39,740 bases of DNA from Betaproteobacteria bacterium (GTDB lineage: Bacteria > Pseudomonadota > Gammaproteobacteria > Burkholderiales > Burkholderiaceae): the NCBI GenBank assembly GCA_009921765.1, contig RFXC01000012.1:1-39740 (forward strand), given 5' to 3'. The notes beneath the pieces are model-generated. The model did no database searches and was not told the DNA's origin. It saw only the letters and a program-made list of their open reading frames with translations. The stretch's first letter is position 1. The number at the start of each line of letters is the position of its first letter. This document shows positions 32,519 to 39,740 of the stretch, piece after piece. The translations under genes and the position numbers were made by a program.

Positions 32519-33817
32519 ATGGATCCGGGGCATTTCGCCACGCTCGTCCTGCTGGTTCTGCTCCTGATGCTGGGCAGCGGGCTGTGGATCGCCGTGGCGC
32601 TTCTGGGAACCGGTCTCTTCGTGTTTTTCGCAGGCACCACTTCACCGGCCGGCAGCATCATGGCCACCACGATCTGGGGCAGCAGCGCAAGCTGGACCCT
32701 CACTGCGCTGCCTGTTTTTGTCTGGATGGGCGAAATCCTTTTTCGCAGCCGCCTGAGCGACGAAATGTTTCGAGGGCTCGCCCCCTGGCTGGGCTGGCTG
32801 CCCGGTCGATTGCTGCATGTGAACGTACTGGGCTGCGGCATCTTCGCAGCCGCCTGCGGATCGTCTGCCGCCACCATGGCCACCATCGGACGAATCTCGT
32901 TGCCCGAACTCCAACGGCGCGGTTACCCGGCAAGCGTGAGCATGGGCGCCCTCACCAGCGCCGGCACGCTGGGCATCATGATTCCGCCGTCCATCACGTT
33001 CATCGTGTACGGCGTGTCGGCCGAGGTCTCCATTGCCAAGCTGTTTGCCGCGGGCATCGTCCCGGGCCTTGTGCTCATGCTGCTCTTTATGGGCTATCTG
33101 ATGGTTTGGGCGCTCACCCATTCAAATCAGATGCCGCCCGCCGAACCCGGCTATAAATTTATCGAGAAGCTGAGAAGCAGCCGGCATCTGATTCCGGTGG
33201 TGCTGCTCATCGCGCTCGTGATCGGGTCAATCTATACGGGCATTGCCACGCCCACCGAATCGGCCGCGCTGGGCGTGGCCGGTGCGCTCATCCTTTCAGC
33301 GGTCTCGGGCACACTCAGCTGGACCACGTTTATTGAGAGCATTCGCGAGGCCGTCCGCACCTCCTGCATGATCGCCTTCATCATCATGGGGTCGATGTTT
33401 CTGTCGGCAGCAGTCGACTTCACCGGCTTGCCACATGAAATCGCGAAGTTCATCGATTCGTTTGCACTCTCGCCCAATGGCCTGCTGCTGACACTCACAA
33501 TACTGTTTGCCATTCTGGGCTGCTTCCTCGATGGCGTATCGATCGTGGTGCTGGCGAGTTCGCTCCTGCTGCCCACGGTACAGGCGGCTGGAATCGACCT
33601 GATCTGGTTCGGTGTTTTCATGGTTCTGATGGTGGAAATGTCCATGGTCACCCCTCCGGTAGGGCTCAACCTTTTCATCATGCAGATGATGTCGGGTCGT
33701 GATCTCGGCTTTGTCTCGCGGGCTGCGCTTCCCTTCTTCGCGATCATGCTGGTCTTTGTGGTGCTGCTGGTTGCGTTTCCCCAGATGGCGACCCTGCTTC
33801 CCCGGATCCTGTTCTGA
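32519..33817 (+). CDS. dctM: TRAP transporter large permease DctM (second system)
   Basis: This 432-residue membrane protein has about 12 TM helices. DctM motifs include LPVFVWMGEILFRSRLSD, AACGSSAATMATIGRISLPEL, GIMIPPSITFIVYGVSAE and VEMSMVTPPVGLNLFIMQ. It has no good Shine-Dalgarno of its own, consistent with coupling to dctQ 5 nt upstream. The PLP-enzyme gene follows after 19 nt. Confidence 0.93.
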   Translation: MDPGHFATLVLLVLLLMLGSGLWIAVALLGTGLFVFFAGTTSPAGSIMATTIWGSSASWTLTALPVFVWMGEILFRSRLSDEMFRGLAPWLGWLPGRLLHVNVLGCGIFAAACGSSAATMATIGRISLPELQRRGYPASVSMGALTSAGTLGIMIPPSITFIVYGVSAEVSIAKLFAAGIVPGLVLMLLFMGYLMVWALTHSNQMPPAEPGYKFIEKLRSSRHLIPVVLLIALVIGSIYTGIATPTESAALGVAGALILSAVSGTLSWTTFIESIREAVRTSCMIAFIIMGSMFLSAAVDFTGLPHEIAKFIDSFALSPNGLLLTLTILFAILGCFLDGVSIVVLASSLLLPTVQAAGIDLIWFGVFMVLMVEMSMVTPPVGLNLFIMQMMSGRDLGFVSRAALPFFAIMLVFVVLLVAFPQMATLLPRILF

Positions 33818-33836
33818 CGCCTGCATTAAGACACTC

Positions 33837-34892
33837 ATGGATCTCTCCCGCTTTCCTCGCCGACGATACACCGCGGGCCCTACCGCTATCGAACCCCTCC
33901 CGCGATTCAGCGCCGCGCTTGCAGCCACCTGCCCTGGCGGACGCGGACCCGAGGTCTGGGTCAAGCGCGATGACATGCTTGGGCTCTTTCCAGGTGGCAA
34001 CAAAACCCGCAAGCTCGAATTCCTGGTGGCTGATGCCATTGCTCGTGGCGCCGACACCCTCATCACCTGCGGCGCTCCGCAATCGAATCACTGTCGCATC
34101 ACGCTGGCGGCGGCAGCTCGTGAAGGCCTCGCCTGCCGATTTGTAATCGAGGAACGGGTGCCGGGCACTTACTCCGATACCGCAAGCGGCAATCATTTCC
34201 TCTATCGGCTGATGGGCGTGGAAGATATCGTGGTGGTTCCGGCCGGAACGCCCATGGGCCCGGCCATGGAAGCCGTTGCGGCACAACTCGCTGCGCAGGG
34301 GCGTCGGGGCTACATCATTCCGGGTGGTGGTTCCAACGCCATCGGCGGACTGGGCTATGTGGCCTGCGTCCAGGAGATGCAGCAGCAATGGTTTGATTCA
34401 GGCTGGTCGCCCGACCATGTGGTGGTCGGTTCGGGCAGTTCGGGTACGCACGGCGGCATGCTGGCTGGATTTCTCGGTTGCCATCTTTCCAACTCGTTGA
34501 TCGGCATTGGCGTGAGCCGCGACCCGGTCGATCAGGTTCCGCTGGTGCAGCGTGAAGCGCAGTCGGTGCTCGATCTTCTTGGCATCCCCCTCACCGTTCA
34601 GGCCAGCGCAGTTCGCTGTGTGGGCGGATGGTGGCAGCCAAAATATTCACTGCCCAACTCGGCCATGGTCGAGGCCGTGCAGCTGCTTGCGCGCACCGAA
34701 GCGATTCTGCTCGACCCTGTCTACACCGGCAAGGTCATGGCAGGGCTGATCGGGCTTGCCCGCCAGGGACAACTCAAGCCCGGAGAGCGCGTGCTCTTCA
34801 TGCACACAGGCGGGCTGCCCGCCCTCCACATGTATGAAGACGTGGTGCTTGGCAAAATCGGCAGCCCGCCCGCGCCAGGCGCCGCGGGCTGA
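33837..34892 (+). CDS. PLP-dependent D-cysteine desulfhydrase / cysteate sulfo-lyase family enzyme
   Basis: This is 351 residues from ATG 33837; the upstream in-frame start at 33699 lies inside dctM. It opens LSRFPRRRYTAGPTAIEPLPRF and has KRDDMLGLFPGGNKTRKLEF with the PLP Lys56, then APQSNHCRITLAAAA. Late motifs LLDPVYTGKVMAGL and HTGG follow D-cysteine desulfhydrase; ACC deaminases have DPVYEGK and HLGG instead. It therefore probably eliminates sulfide, sulfite or ammonia from a D-amino acid or cysteate-like substrate to give pyruvate. Because it ends the cupin-TRAP operon, the imported compound may be a sulfur-containing or D-amino acid (inference). It converges on the monooxygenase gene with a 5-bp gap. 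Confidence 0.85.
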   Translation: MDLSRFPRRRYTAGPTAIEPLPRFSAALAATCPGGRGPEVWVKRDDMLGLFPGGNKTRKLEFLVADAIARGADTLITCGAPQSNHCRITLAAAAREGLACRFVIEERVPGTYSDTASGNHFLYRLMGVEDIVVVPAGTPMGPAMEAVAAQLAAQGRRGYIIPGGGSNAIGGLGYVACVQEMQQQWFDSGWSPDHVVVGSGSSGTHGGMLAGFLGCHLSNSLIGIGVSRDPVDQVPLVQREAQSVLDLLGIPLTVQASAVRCVGGWWQPKYSLPNSAMVEAVQLLARTEAILLDPVYTGKVMAGLIGLARQGQLKPGERVLFMHTGGLPALHMYEDVVLGKIGSPPAPGAAG

Positions 34893-34897
34893 AGCCG

Positions 34898-36664
34898 TCA
34901 GAGACTGGCGGCGATCCCGGCTTCGGCGGCCTTCACCTGCAGGGCCAGATACTTCGACATGATGCGGCACTGCGCAAAGCTGCCCGCAATGAACCAAAGA
35001 CCCCGTTGCCCGGTCCGGTTGAAGACCGAATTCAGCTCCTGAGTTTGCGGGTTGATGCCCCAGACGCGCCCGACCCGGGCAGCGACGTCGGCGCCAAACA
35101 ACTGTCCCACCACATGCTCCGGGCCCAGATAGCCCGTGGCGCATACGATCAGGTCGGCGGGCAGGAGGCCGTCGCGGAATTGAATGCCCTCAGGCACCAC
35201 CCGCTCGATGTCGGCGTACTGACGCAGCGGAATCTTTCCTTCGGCAATCAGGTTTGAGCAGCCTACGTTGAAGTAATAGCCGCCGCCGCGGTTCAGGTAC
35301 ATGAATTGCCAGCCGGTTTCATCTTCCTCGTTGATCTGGAATCCGACGCGCTTCAACGCATCGATGAGATCGCGGTCGAGTTCGCGGGCCTGCACAGCAA
35401 GCATCCGATGAAGCTTTTCAAACCAGGCGAGCGGCATCGATGCTGCGACCTGGTCACACTCATCAAGCGAGCGTCCTTCGTGATAGAGCGTGTAGGGCAA
35501 CTGACCGGCAGGCTCGACGCTCACAATCAAGGTGGGGCTTCGTTGCACCATGGTGACCGATACCCCGTTGGAGTACAGGTCCTGGGCAATGTCGTGGGCA
35601 CTGGTACCGGTTCCAATCACCACCGCATGTCGGCCCTTCCAGGGCGTCGGGTCTTCGTAGCGGCTGGAGTGAACCGCGAGGCCGCGAAAATCGCTCAGGC
35701 CCTTGATATCGGGCAGCTGGGGGGTATCGCTCGCGCCGGTAGCCATGATGAGATGACGGGGACGCAGCGTGCGTTCGACACCATCGCGCCGAATGCGCGC
35801 CACCCAGCAGTCGTTGGCTTCATCACGCTCCGCGCCCAGAAACTCGGTGCGAGTCCAGTAGTTGATTTCCATCGAGTCAACATAGGCTTCGAACCAGCTG
35901 GCGAGTTTGTCCTTGGGAAGGTAGGTGGGAAAGTTGGGTGGAAAAGGCATGTAGGGCAGGTGATTCGCATACACCTGGTTGTGCAGGGTGAGCGCGTGAT
36001 AACGCAGCCGCCAGTTGTCCCCGATACGGCCCAGCCGGTCGATCACCAGTGCGTCCACCTCGAGCTGGCGAAGCCGGGCAGCAATCGACAGTCCAGCCTG
36101 CCCTCCACCCACCACGAGCACGGTCGGATCACGATCTTCATAGCGCGACGACAGCACCCGCCGGTCAAGCCAGTTCGGTCCGCTGAAATCACGCGAATAG
36201 ACTTCCCCCTTGGGCCGCCTGCGCCCAACCGTTTCCTCGTGGCCCTTGAATTCATCGACCTCGGTAAAGAGCGTCCAGGCCTTGGGTGCATCGCCCTCCA
36301 GCGTGGCGGGATCAAGCCGAACGATGCCGCGTGCGCGCGAAGTGGCCGTCTCAAACTTGAAGAACACTTCCAGCACGGTGTAGCCGGCCCGCAAAACCTG
36401 CGCCGGCGCCGAGCGTTGCGGATCGATGGCAAAGGCACGAGTCTGGCTCGCCCGACTTGCCGTTGCCAACGCGCTGGCGATCTCTGCCCCGCCACTCAAG
36501 GTGGCGATCCGACCGGTGAAGGTCACCATGTCGCGCCAGTGCGAATCGGCATGAAAGAGCGCCGTCAGCGCATGGCGATTTTCCCCCGCAAGCGCCGCCG
36601 CAAATGATTCGAGCCATCGCGATGCGGCGATATTCTGAAGCGATTCTTCAACCACCATCGTCAT
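34898..36664 (-). CDS. Flavin-dependent monooxygenase with N-terminal SnoaL-like domain
   Basis: This is 588 residues from ATG 36664 (AGGA 7-8 nt upstream). Residues about 1-150 form an NTF2/SnoaL-like domain (LTALFHADSHWRDMVTFTG; TLFTEVDEF). The rest is a class B flavin monooxygenase with the FAD site VLVVGGGQAGLSIAARL (about 181-197), GDNWRLRYHALTLH, the FMO signature FRGLAVHSSRYEDP (about 328), the NADPH site VVIGTGTSAHDIAQ (about 347-360) and the C-terminal ATGYLGPE. It would hydroxylate or oxygenate a small molecule using NADPH and O2. YUCCA-like arylpyruvate oxidation is one option. It is the last gene of the PrpD-Bug-AMDase-like-FMO operon, after an 87-bp AT-richer gap that may hold its own weak promoter. 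Confidence 0.88.
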   Translation of the reverse strand: MTMVVEESLQNIAASRWLESFAAALAGENRHALTALFHADSHWRDMVTFTGRIATLSGGAEIASALATASRASQTRAFAIDPQRSAPAQVLRAGYTVLEVFFKFETATSRARGIVRLDPATLEGDAPKAWTLFTEVDEFKGHEETVGRRRPKGEVYSRDFSGPNWLDRRVLSSRYEDRDPTVLVVGGGQAGLSIAARLRQLEVDALVIDRLGRIGDNWRLRYHALTLHNQVYANHLPYMPFPPNFPTYLPKDKLASWFEAYVDSMEINYWTRTEFLGAERDEANDCWVARIRRDGVERTLRPRHLIMATGASDTPQLPDIKGLSDFRGLAVHSSRYEDPTPWKGRHAVVIGTGTSAHDIAQDLYSNGVSVTMVQRSPTLIVSVEPAGQLPYTLYHEGRSLDECDQVAASMPLAWFEKLHRMLAVQARELDRDLIDALKRVGFQINEEDETGWQFMYLNRGGGYYFNVGCSNLIAEGKIPLRQYADIERVVPEGIQFRDGLLPADLIVCATGYLGPEHVVGQLFGADVAARVGRVWGINPQTQELNSVFNRTGQRGLWFIAGSFAQCRIMSKYLALQVKAAEAGIAASL

Positions 36665-36751
36665 TTTGAATTCCTGAACTCAACCGAATAATGAATAGAG
36701 TTTAATGACGGAAAGACACCCGACTCTGACAACCGGGCGCCCGCACGCACA

Positions 36752-37507
36752 TTAGGCGGCCTTCTCGGCCGACGCACCGGGTGCGGCGGGCATTTCCCTC
36801 AAGAGCTGACCGAAGCCCGGCACGCTACGGTGACCACCCAGCATGCTGAGCACCTGCCAGATGGCCACATTGTTGGTGGTGAGAACAGGTTTGCCAACCC
36901 GGGCCTCGAGCGCCTCGATGACGGGAACGGTCCACCAGTTACCGCAGGCGAGAAACAGCACGTCGGCATCCGGCCGATCTGCCTTCAGGCCGAGCTCAAT
37001 GGCTGACTCGGGCGGCATACGACCGATGTCGTTGTTGCGTGTGACCTCAGCAGCCACCTGGGACACCACCTCGATGCCGTGCGAATGCAGAAAGTCGGCC
37101 ACCTGCTGGTTGGTCTGCGACGACCAGGGACCGGCCAGCGCCACCTTGCGAGCCTGATAGGCGCCCATGGCGGCGATCATGGCGGTTGCCGCGGTCGTGG
37201 CCCGGCGCCCCGTTGCATCATGAATGCGCTGAATCAGTTGCGCGTCATACCCCTTGCCCATGCGGGTGGAGGGCGCAGTGGCAGCCAGCAGAATGACATC
37301 CACATCAGCATCGGCAAGCTTGCGCGCTTCTTTTTCCAGCTCAGCCACGATCTTGAGCGTTGAATCGGGATCGACGCTCGCCAGACCCAGGCGGGTCACA
37401 TGCAGCGACACGCTGGCGGGCAGGGTCGATGCGAATTCAGGCTCCTGCGTGGAATTGGACGAAGGCACCAGCAGCCCCACCCGTTGCTGTTTGACGACTC
37501 TCTGCAT
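36752..37507 (-). CDS. Asp/Glu racemase-superfamily protein, arylmalonate decarboxylase / maleate isomerase-like
   Basis: This is 251 residues from ATG 37507, with GGAG upstream; a start at 37540 would be too early. It has the superfamily layout VGLLVPSSNSTQEPEF, DVILLAATAPSTRMGKGYD and FLACGNWWTVPVIEALEARVGKPVLTTNNVAIW. It contains a single cysteine, Cys188, in the second active-site segment. The first cysteine position of racemases and maleate isomerases is Ala76-Thr77. One catalytic Cys at this place is the arylmalonate decarboxylase arrangement, but the AMDase Tyr after the ALA strand appears as Trp128. Possible roles are decarboxylase, isomerase or hydantoin racemase-like enzyme. It lies in an operon with a Bug receptor and an MmgE/PrpD protein. 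Confidence 0.82.
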   Translation of the reverse strand: MQRVVKQQRVGLLVPSSNSTQEPEFASTLPASVSLHVTRLGLASVDPDSTLKIVAELEKEARKLADADVDVILLAATAPSTRMGKGYDAQLIQRIHDATGRRATTAATAMIAAMGAYQARKVALAGPWSSQTNQQVADFLHSHGIEVVSQVAAEVTRNNDIGRMPPESAIELGLKADRPDADVLFLACGNWWTVPVIEALEARVGKPVLTTNNVAIWQVLSMLGGHRSVPGFGQLLREMPAAPGASAEKAA

Positions 37508-37536
37508 GACTTGATCTCCTGGTTGCATGCGCGGGC

Positions 37537-38520
37537 TCATTCCGGCCGGATGCCGGCCGCCTTGATCAGAACTTCGTATCGCTCAAGATCTTTTCGAACG
37601 ACTTCAGCCATCTCCTCGGGCCGGTTCCCAACCGGCCCGCCCTCGCCCGCACGCTCCGCGGCCTGGAGAAACTTGGGCGTGCGGATGACCTTGACGATGG
37701 CGGCGTGGAGCCGCTCGATGATCTCGGGCGGCGTACGGGCCGGCAGCCACACCGCAGGGGTGACGCCAGCTTCGAAGCCGGGGTAGGTTTCGGCAATGGC
37801 GGGAACGTCGGGAAGCGCGGTCAGGCGTCCCAGACTGGTCACCGCCACCGCCTTCAGCTTTCCGTTCTTGAGGTGCGGCAGGACCGAATTCACGCCCGAA
37901 AAATAGAGCGGCACATGTCCGCCCATGACATCGGCAAGCGCGGGCGCCCCGCCCTTGTAGGGCACATGAGACAGCCGGACGTCGCCGCGAAGCTCGAGTT
38001 GAACCATTGCGAGATGCGCCATACCCCCGGTGCCGAAGGAGGCATAGGTAATGCGTCCCGGCTGCTCGCGGGCTGCACGGATCAGGGCGGCAATGGTGAG
38101 CGCAGGGAAGTCTGGGTGGGCCACCAGCACCTGCGGCACCGTGTTGATCACCGTGACCGGCGCGAAGTCGTTGAGCGGGTGAAAGGGCAAGGACTTGACC
38201 ACGAAGGGATTGCCCGCGTGCGCAGATAGCGTGCTCACCAGGAAGGTGTAGCCATCGGGCGGCGACTTGGCGACCAGATCGGTTCCGATGATGCCATTTG
38301 CCCCACTGCGGTTATCGACGGTCACCGCTTGACCCAGCTCCGCCGACAGATCCTCGATCAGCCGACGGCCCGACAGGTCGACACTTCCGCCCGCAGGATA
38401 AGGAATCACCATCCGGACCGGTCGATTGGGCCAGCCCTGCGCGACGGCCATCGCCGAGTTGAGAAGCAGACTGATCAGAGCGCCACCCGCAAGCAACGCC
38501 TTGCGATTGAACCGAAGCAT
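37537..38520 (-). CDS. Bug-family tripartite tricarboxylate transporter solute receptor (TctC-like)
   Basis: This is 327 residues from ATG 38520, with GGAG upstream; the longer start at 38556 is rejected because it precedes the signal peptide. The signal LRFNRKALLAGGALISLLLNSAMAVAQ (written here as its parts LLAGGALISLLLN and AMAVAQ) leads into WPNRPVRMVIPYPAGGSVDLSGR. GANGIIGTDLVAKSPPDGYTFL and YPGFEAGVTPAVWLPA follow, the hallmarks of the Bug/TctC family. These periplasmic proteins bind small carboxylates or amides. No TctA/TctB membrane genes are in the window, so it may be an orphan receptor or use a distant permease. Confidence 0.92.
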   Translation of the reverse strand: MLRFNRKALLAGGALISLLLNSAMAVAQGWPNRPVRMVIPYPAGGSVDLSGRRLIEDLSAELGQAVTVDNRSGANGIIGTDLVAKSPPDGYTFLVSTLSAHAGNPFVVKSLPFHPLNDFAPVTVINTVPQVLVAHPDFPALTIAALIRAAREQPGRITYASFGTGGMAHLAMVQLELRGDVRLSHVPYKGGAPALADVMGGHVPLYFSGVNSVLPHLKNGKLKAVAVTSLGRLTALPDVPAIAETYPGFEAGVTPAVWLPARTPPEIIERLHAAIVKVIRTPKFLQAAERAGEGGPVGNRPEEMAEVVRKDLERYEVLIKAAGIRPE

Positions 38521-38586
38521 CGTGAGTCTCCGTGGTGAATGCACCGCGACCGTCAAGCGTAACGGAAGGCAGGCGGGGATGGAATC

Positions 38587-39740
38587 TCAGCGTTCATTTC
38601 GAACCACTGTCCCGCTGATCAGCGCTGCGACCTCATCGGGTGCACCGACCGAGTCAAATCGCTTCAAGGCGTCGAGCAGTCTCGGAGCCTCTGCACACAT
38701 GAGGGGTTCCACCGTATCCATGAATTTCTTCTCGAGATCGGCCCACTCCATCGGTCGATCAAGACTGCCGAGCGCCGCAGGAACGTCGACGCTAGACGTC
38801 GTTCCATCCGGGTATTCCACATGCAATCGGGCCGCCCAGCGGGCCACCCCGGGATCGGTTGTCACCCTGACCCGGCTGGCCAACGCTTGCCGCGCGGCAT
38901 CCGCCAATCCCTGATCGGAAAACTCCGCCAGTACTGCGCGCCGCCCCTGCAATCCGATCGCCACGTTGTAGGGCAGGCTGAAGCGAGCCTCGAGTACGGT
39001 TTCAGGGGATTGATGGCATGCAATCACCGGCGCAAGCGGATGAACCGTGAGCACCACGGAGTCAGGCATTCGGCCTTTGCGCGAGCGGCTCGCCTCCAAC
39101 GCTGCCTCGTGGGCCGCGTGCGTCAACTGACAACTGGGATAGGGCTTGTAGGTATTTTCCAGCGTGAGCCAGTTGGTATCGAGGCTCGCGACTGCCGCGC
39201 GGGGCTCCTGCAAAAGGGTGCCGAACAAGCCTCGGACTGGATCGTCAAGGAGGCCGTCCGGGGCGGCGATGCCGGCAGCAGCCATCTCGGCCGCAAGCAC
39301 CCCGTTCATCGCAGCTTTGCCGACCGCGACCGGCTTTGCGAACGATCCGGCGAGCGACATCAGTCCACCGGCCTGCGCTGCCGCAAGACCGATCGCCGAT
39401 GCAAATTGCTTCGGATCGAGTTCAAGGACAGCCGCCGCGCCAGCCACTGCCGAAAAGTGCCCAAGTATTGACGTTGGATGCCAACCGCGGGCGGCCAACC
39501 GCTCGCCAACACCCTCAAGGCCGAGTCGCGCGCCCACTTCAAATCCTGCAGCAAATGCAGCGAGCATGCGGGTACCGCTTAGACCGTGACCGTACCCGAG
39601 CGCAAGCACAGCGGCGAGAGTCGGTGCACCCGGGTGCAACAGCGAGGCAATGTGGAAATCATCGAAGTCGAGGGTGTGCGCGGCTGCGCCGTTGATCAGG
39701 GCCGCAGGCGCCGGCGCCATCCGGTGACCGTCCAGCGTAA
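38587..39740 (-). CDS. MmgE/PrpD family protein, C-terminal part (gene runs off the right edge)
   Basis: The reading frame is open to the window edge (TLDGHR precedes the first in-window ATG at 39720), so the true start lies outside. About 383 of an expected 450 residues are visible. MmgE/PrpD landmarks are ALINGAAAHTLDFDDFHIASLLHPGAP, GFEVGARLGLEGVGE, RGWHPTSILGHFSAVAGAAAVL, LENTYKPYPSCQLTHAAHEAAL and EARFSLPYNVAIGL (each in order). The family includes 2-methylcitrate dehydratase, cis-aconitate decarboxylase and iminodisuccinate epimerase, all acting on small polycarboxylates. It is the first gene visible of the Bug-AMDase-like-FMO operon, 66 bp before Bug. The exact reaction is unknown. Confidence 0.88.
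   Translation of the reverse strand, partial: TLDGHRMAPAPAALINGAAAHTLDFDDFHIASLLHPGAPTLAAVLALGYGHGLSGTRMLAAFAAGFEVGARLGLEGVGERLAARGWHPTSILGHFSAVAGAAAVLELDPKQFASAIGLAAAQAGGLMSLAGSFAKPVAVGKAAMNGVLAAEMAAAGIAAPDGLLDDPVRGLFGTLLQEPRAAVASLDTNWLTLENTYKPYPSCQLTHAAHEAALEASRSRKGRMPDSVVLTVHPLAPVIACHQSPETVLEARFSLPYNVAIGLQGRRAVLAEFSDQGLADAARQALASRVRVTTDPGVARWAARLHVEYPDGTTSSVDVPAALGSLDRPMEWADLEKKFMDTVEPLMCAEAPRLLDALKRFDSVGAPDEVAALISGTVVRNER

Noticed and set aside
30957..32645. 562-residue minus-strand frame opposite the second dctP and dctQ
   Set aside because: It is antisense to well supported TRAP genes, has no family motif, and overlaps three genes.
33837..34892. ACC deaminase as the function of the PLP enzyme
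   Set aside because: The residues that separate the groups read DPVYTGK and HTGG, as in D-cysteine desulfhydrase, not DPVYEGK and HLGG.
35306..36607. 433-residue plus-strand frame opposite the flavin monooxygenase
   Set aside because: Antisense shadow; the minus strand has FAD, NADPH and FMO signature motifs.
36727..36743. TGACAA (TTGTCA on minus) and CGGGCGCCCG palindrome upstream of the monooxygenase
   Set aside because: A -35-like hexamer without a convincing -10 at 16-19 bp, and a short GC palindrome common in GC-rich DNA. Not strong enough to list as a promoter or terminator.
1..39740. CRISPR arrays, tRNA or rRNA genes, insertion sequences, prophage or integrase genes
   Set aside because: None seen: no regularly spaced repeats, no transposase or integrase motifs, and no RNA gene patterns in the few short intergenic gaps.

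Overview
The window is about 39.7 kb of GC-rich bacterial chromosome with tightly packed genes, many 4-nt ATGA overlaps, and good Shine-Dalgarno sites. The gene content (Bug-type solute receptor, two complete TRAP transporters, group II truncated globin, MmgE/PrpD, an isocitrate lyase start typical of betaproteobacteria) suggests a betaproteobacterium, most likely Burkholderiales. This is inferred from family content only. No rRNA, tRNA, CRISPR array, insertion sequence, phage gene or att site was seen.

Layout, left half (1-18.8 kb), mostly housekeeping or stress genes. The left edge holds the first 24 codons of isocitrate lyase (minus strand), separated by an AT-rich promoter region from a small DUF442 rhodanese/phosphatase-like protein. 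Next come a truncated globin translationally coupled to an FtsX/YbbP-type permease (minus), the chaperedoxin CnoX/YbbN with a CGPC active site (plus), and a crotonase-family enzyme. A MoxR-AAA/VWA module follows: a PDZ-less HtrA-like protease, a MoxR ATPase, a DUF58 protein and a BatA-like VWA protein (plus), with a second, paralogous BatA-like protein divergent from them. A two-component system (minus) faces a CzcCBA-type heavy-metal RND efflux operon (plus). The divergent region between them has a tandem 11-bp-spaced AGTCAG repeat, a good candidate operator.

Right half (18.8-39.7 kb), accessory catabolic genes in four blocks. (a) A TRAP transporter (minus, dctM-Q-P order on the plus map) is divergent from an aldolase, a D-2-hydroxyacid dehydrogenase and a two-subunit indolepyruvate-ferredoxin-oxidoreductase-like enzyme. 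(b) A minus-strand operon encodes an acyl-CoA ligase, a MaoC hydratase and an SDR. (c) A plus-strand operon encodes a cupin, a second TRAP transporter and a PLP enzyme of the D-cysteine desulfhydrase family. (d) A minus-strand operon encodes an MmgE/PrpD protein (cut by the right edge), a Bug solute receptor, a single-cysteine Asp/Glu-racemase-superfamily protein resembling arylmalonate decarboxylase, and a flavin monooxygenase with an N-terminal SnoaL-like domain.

Together the right half reads as a carboxylate-scavenging island with three periplasmic receptors (two TRAP DctP, one Bug), each next to enzymes acting on 2-oxo, 2-hydroxy, amino or malonate-type acids and on acyl-CoA. No transcription regulator lies inside the island. 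The points most worth a second look are the split IOR/aldolase/dehydrogenase/TRAP block, the AMDase-like/Bug/PrpD/FMO block, the duplicated BatA genes around a PDZ-less HtrA-MoxR-DUF58 operon, and the strong stem-loop between dctP and dctQ.
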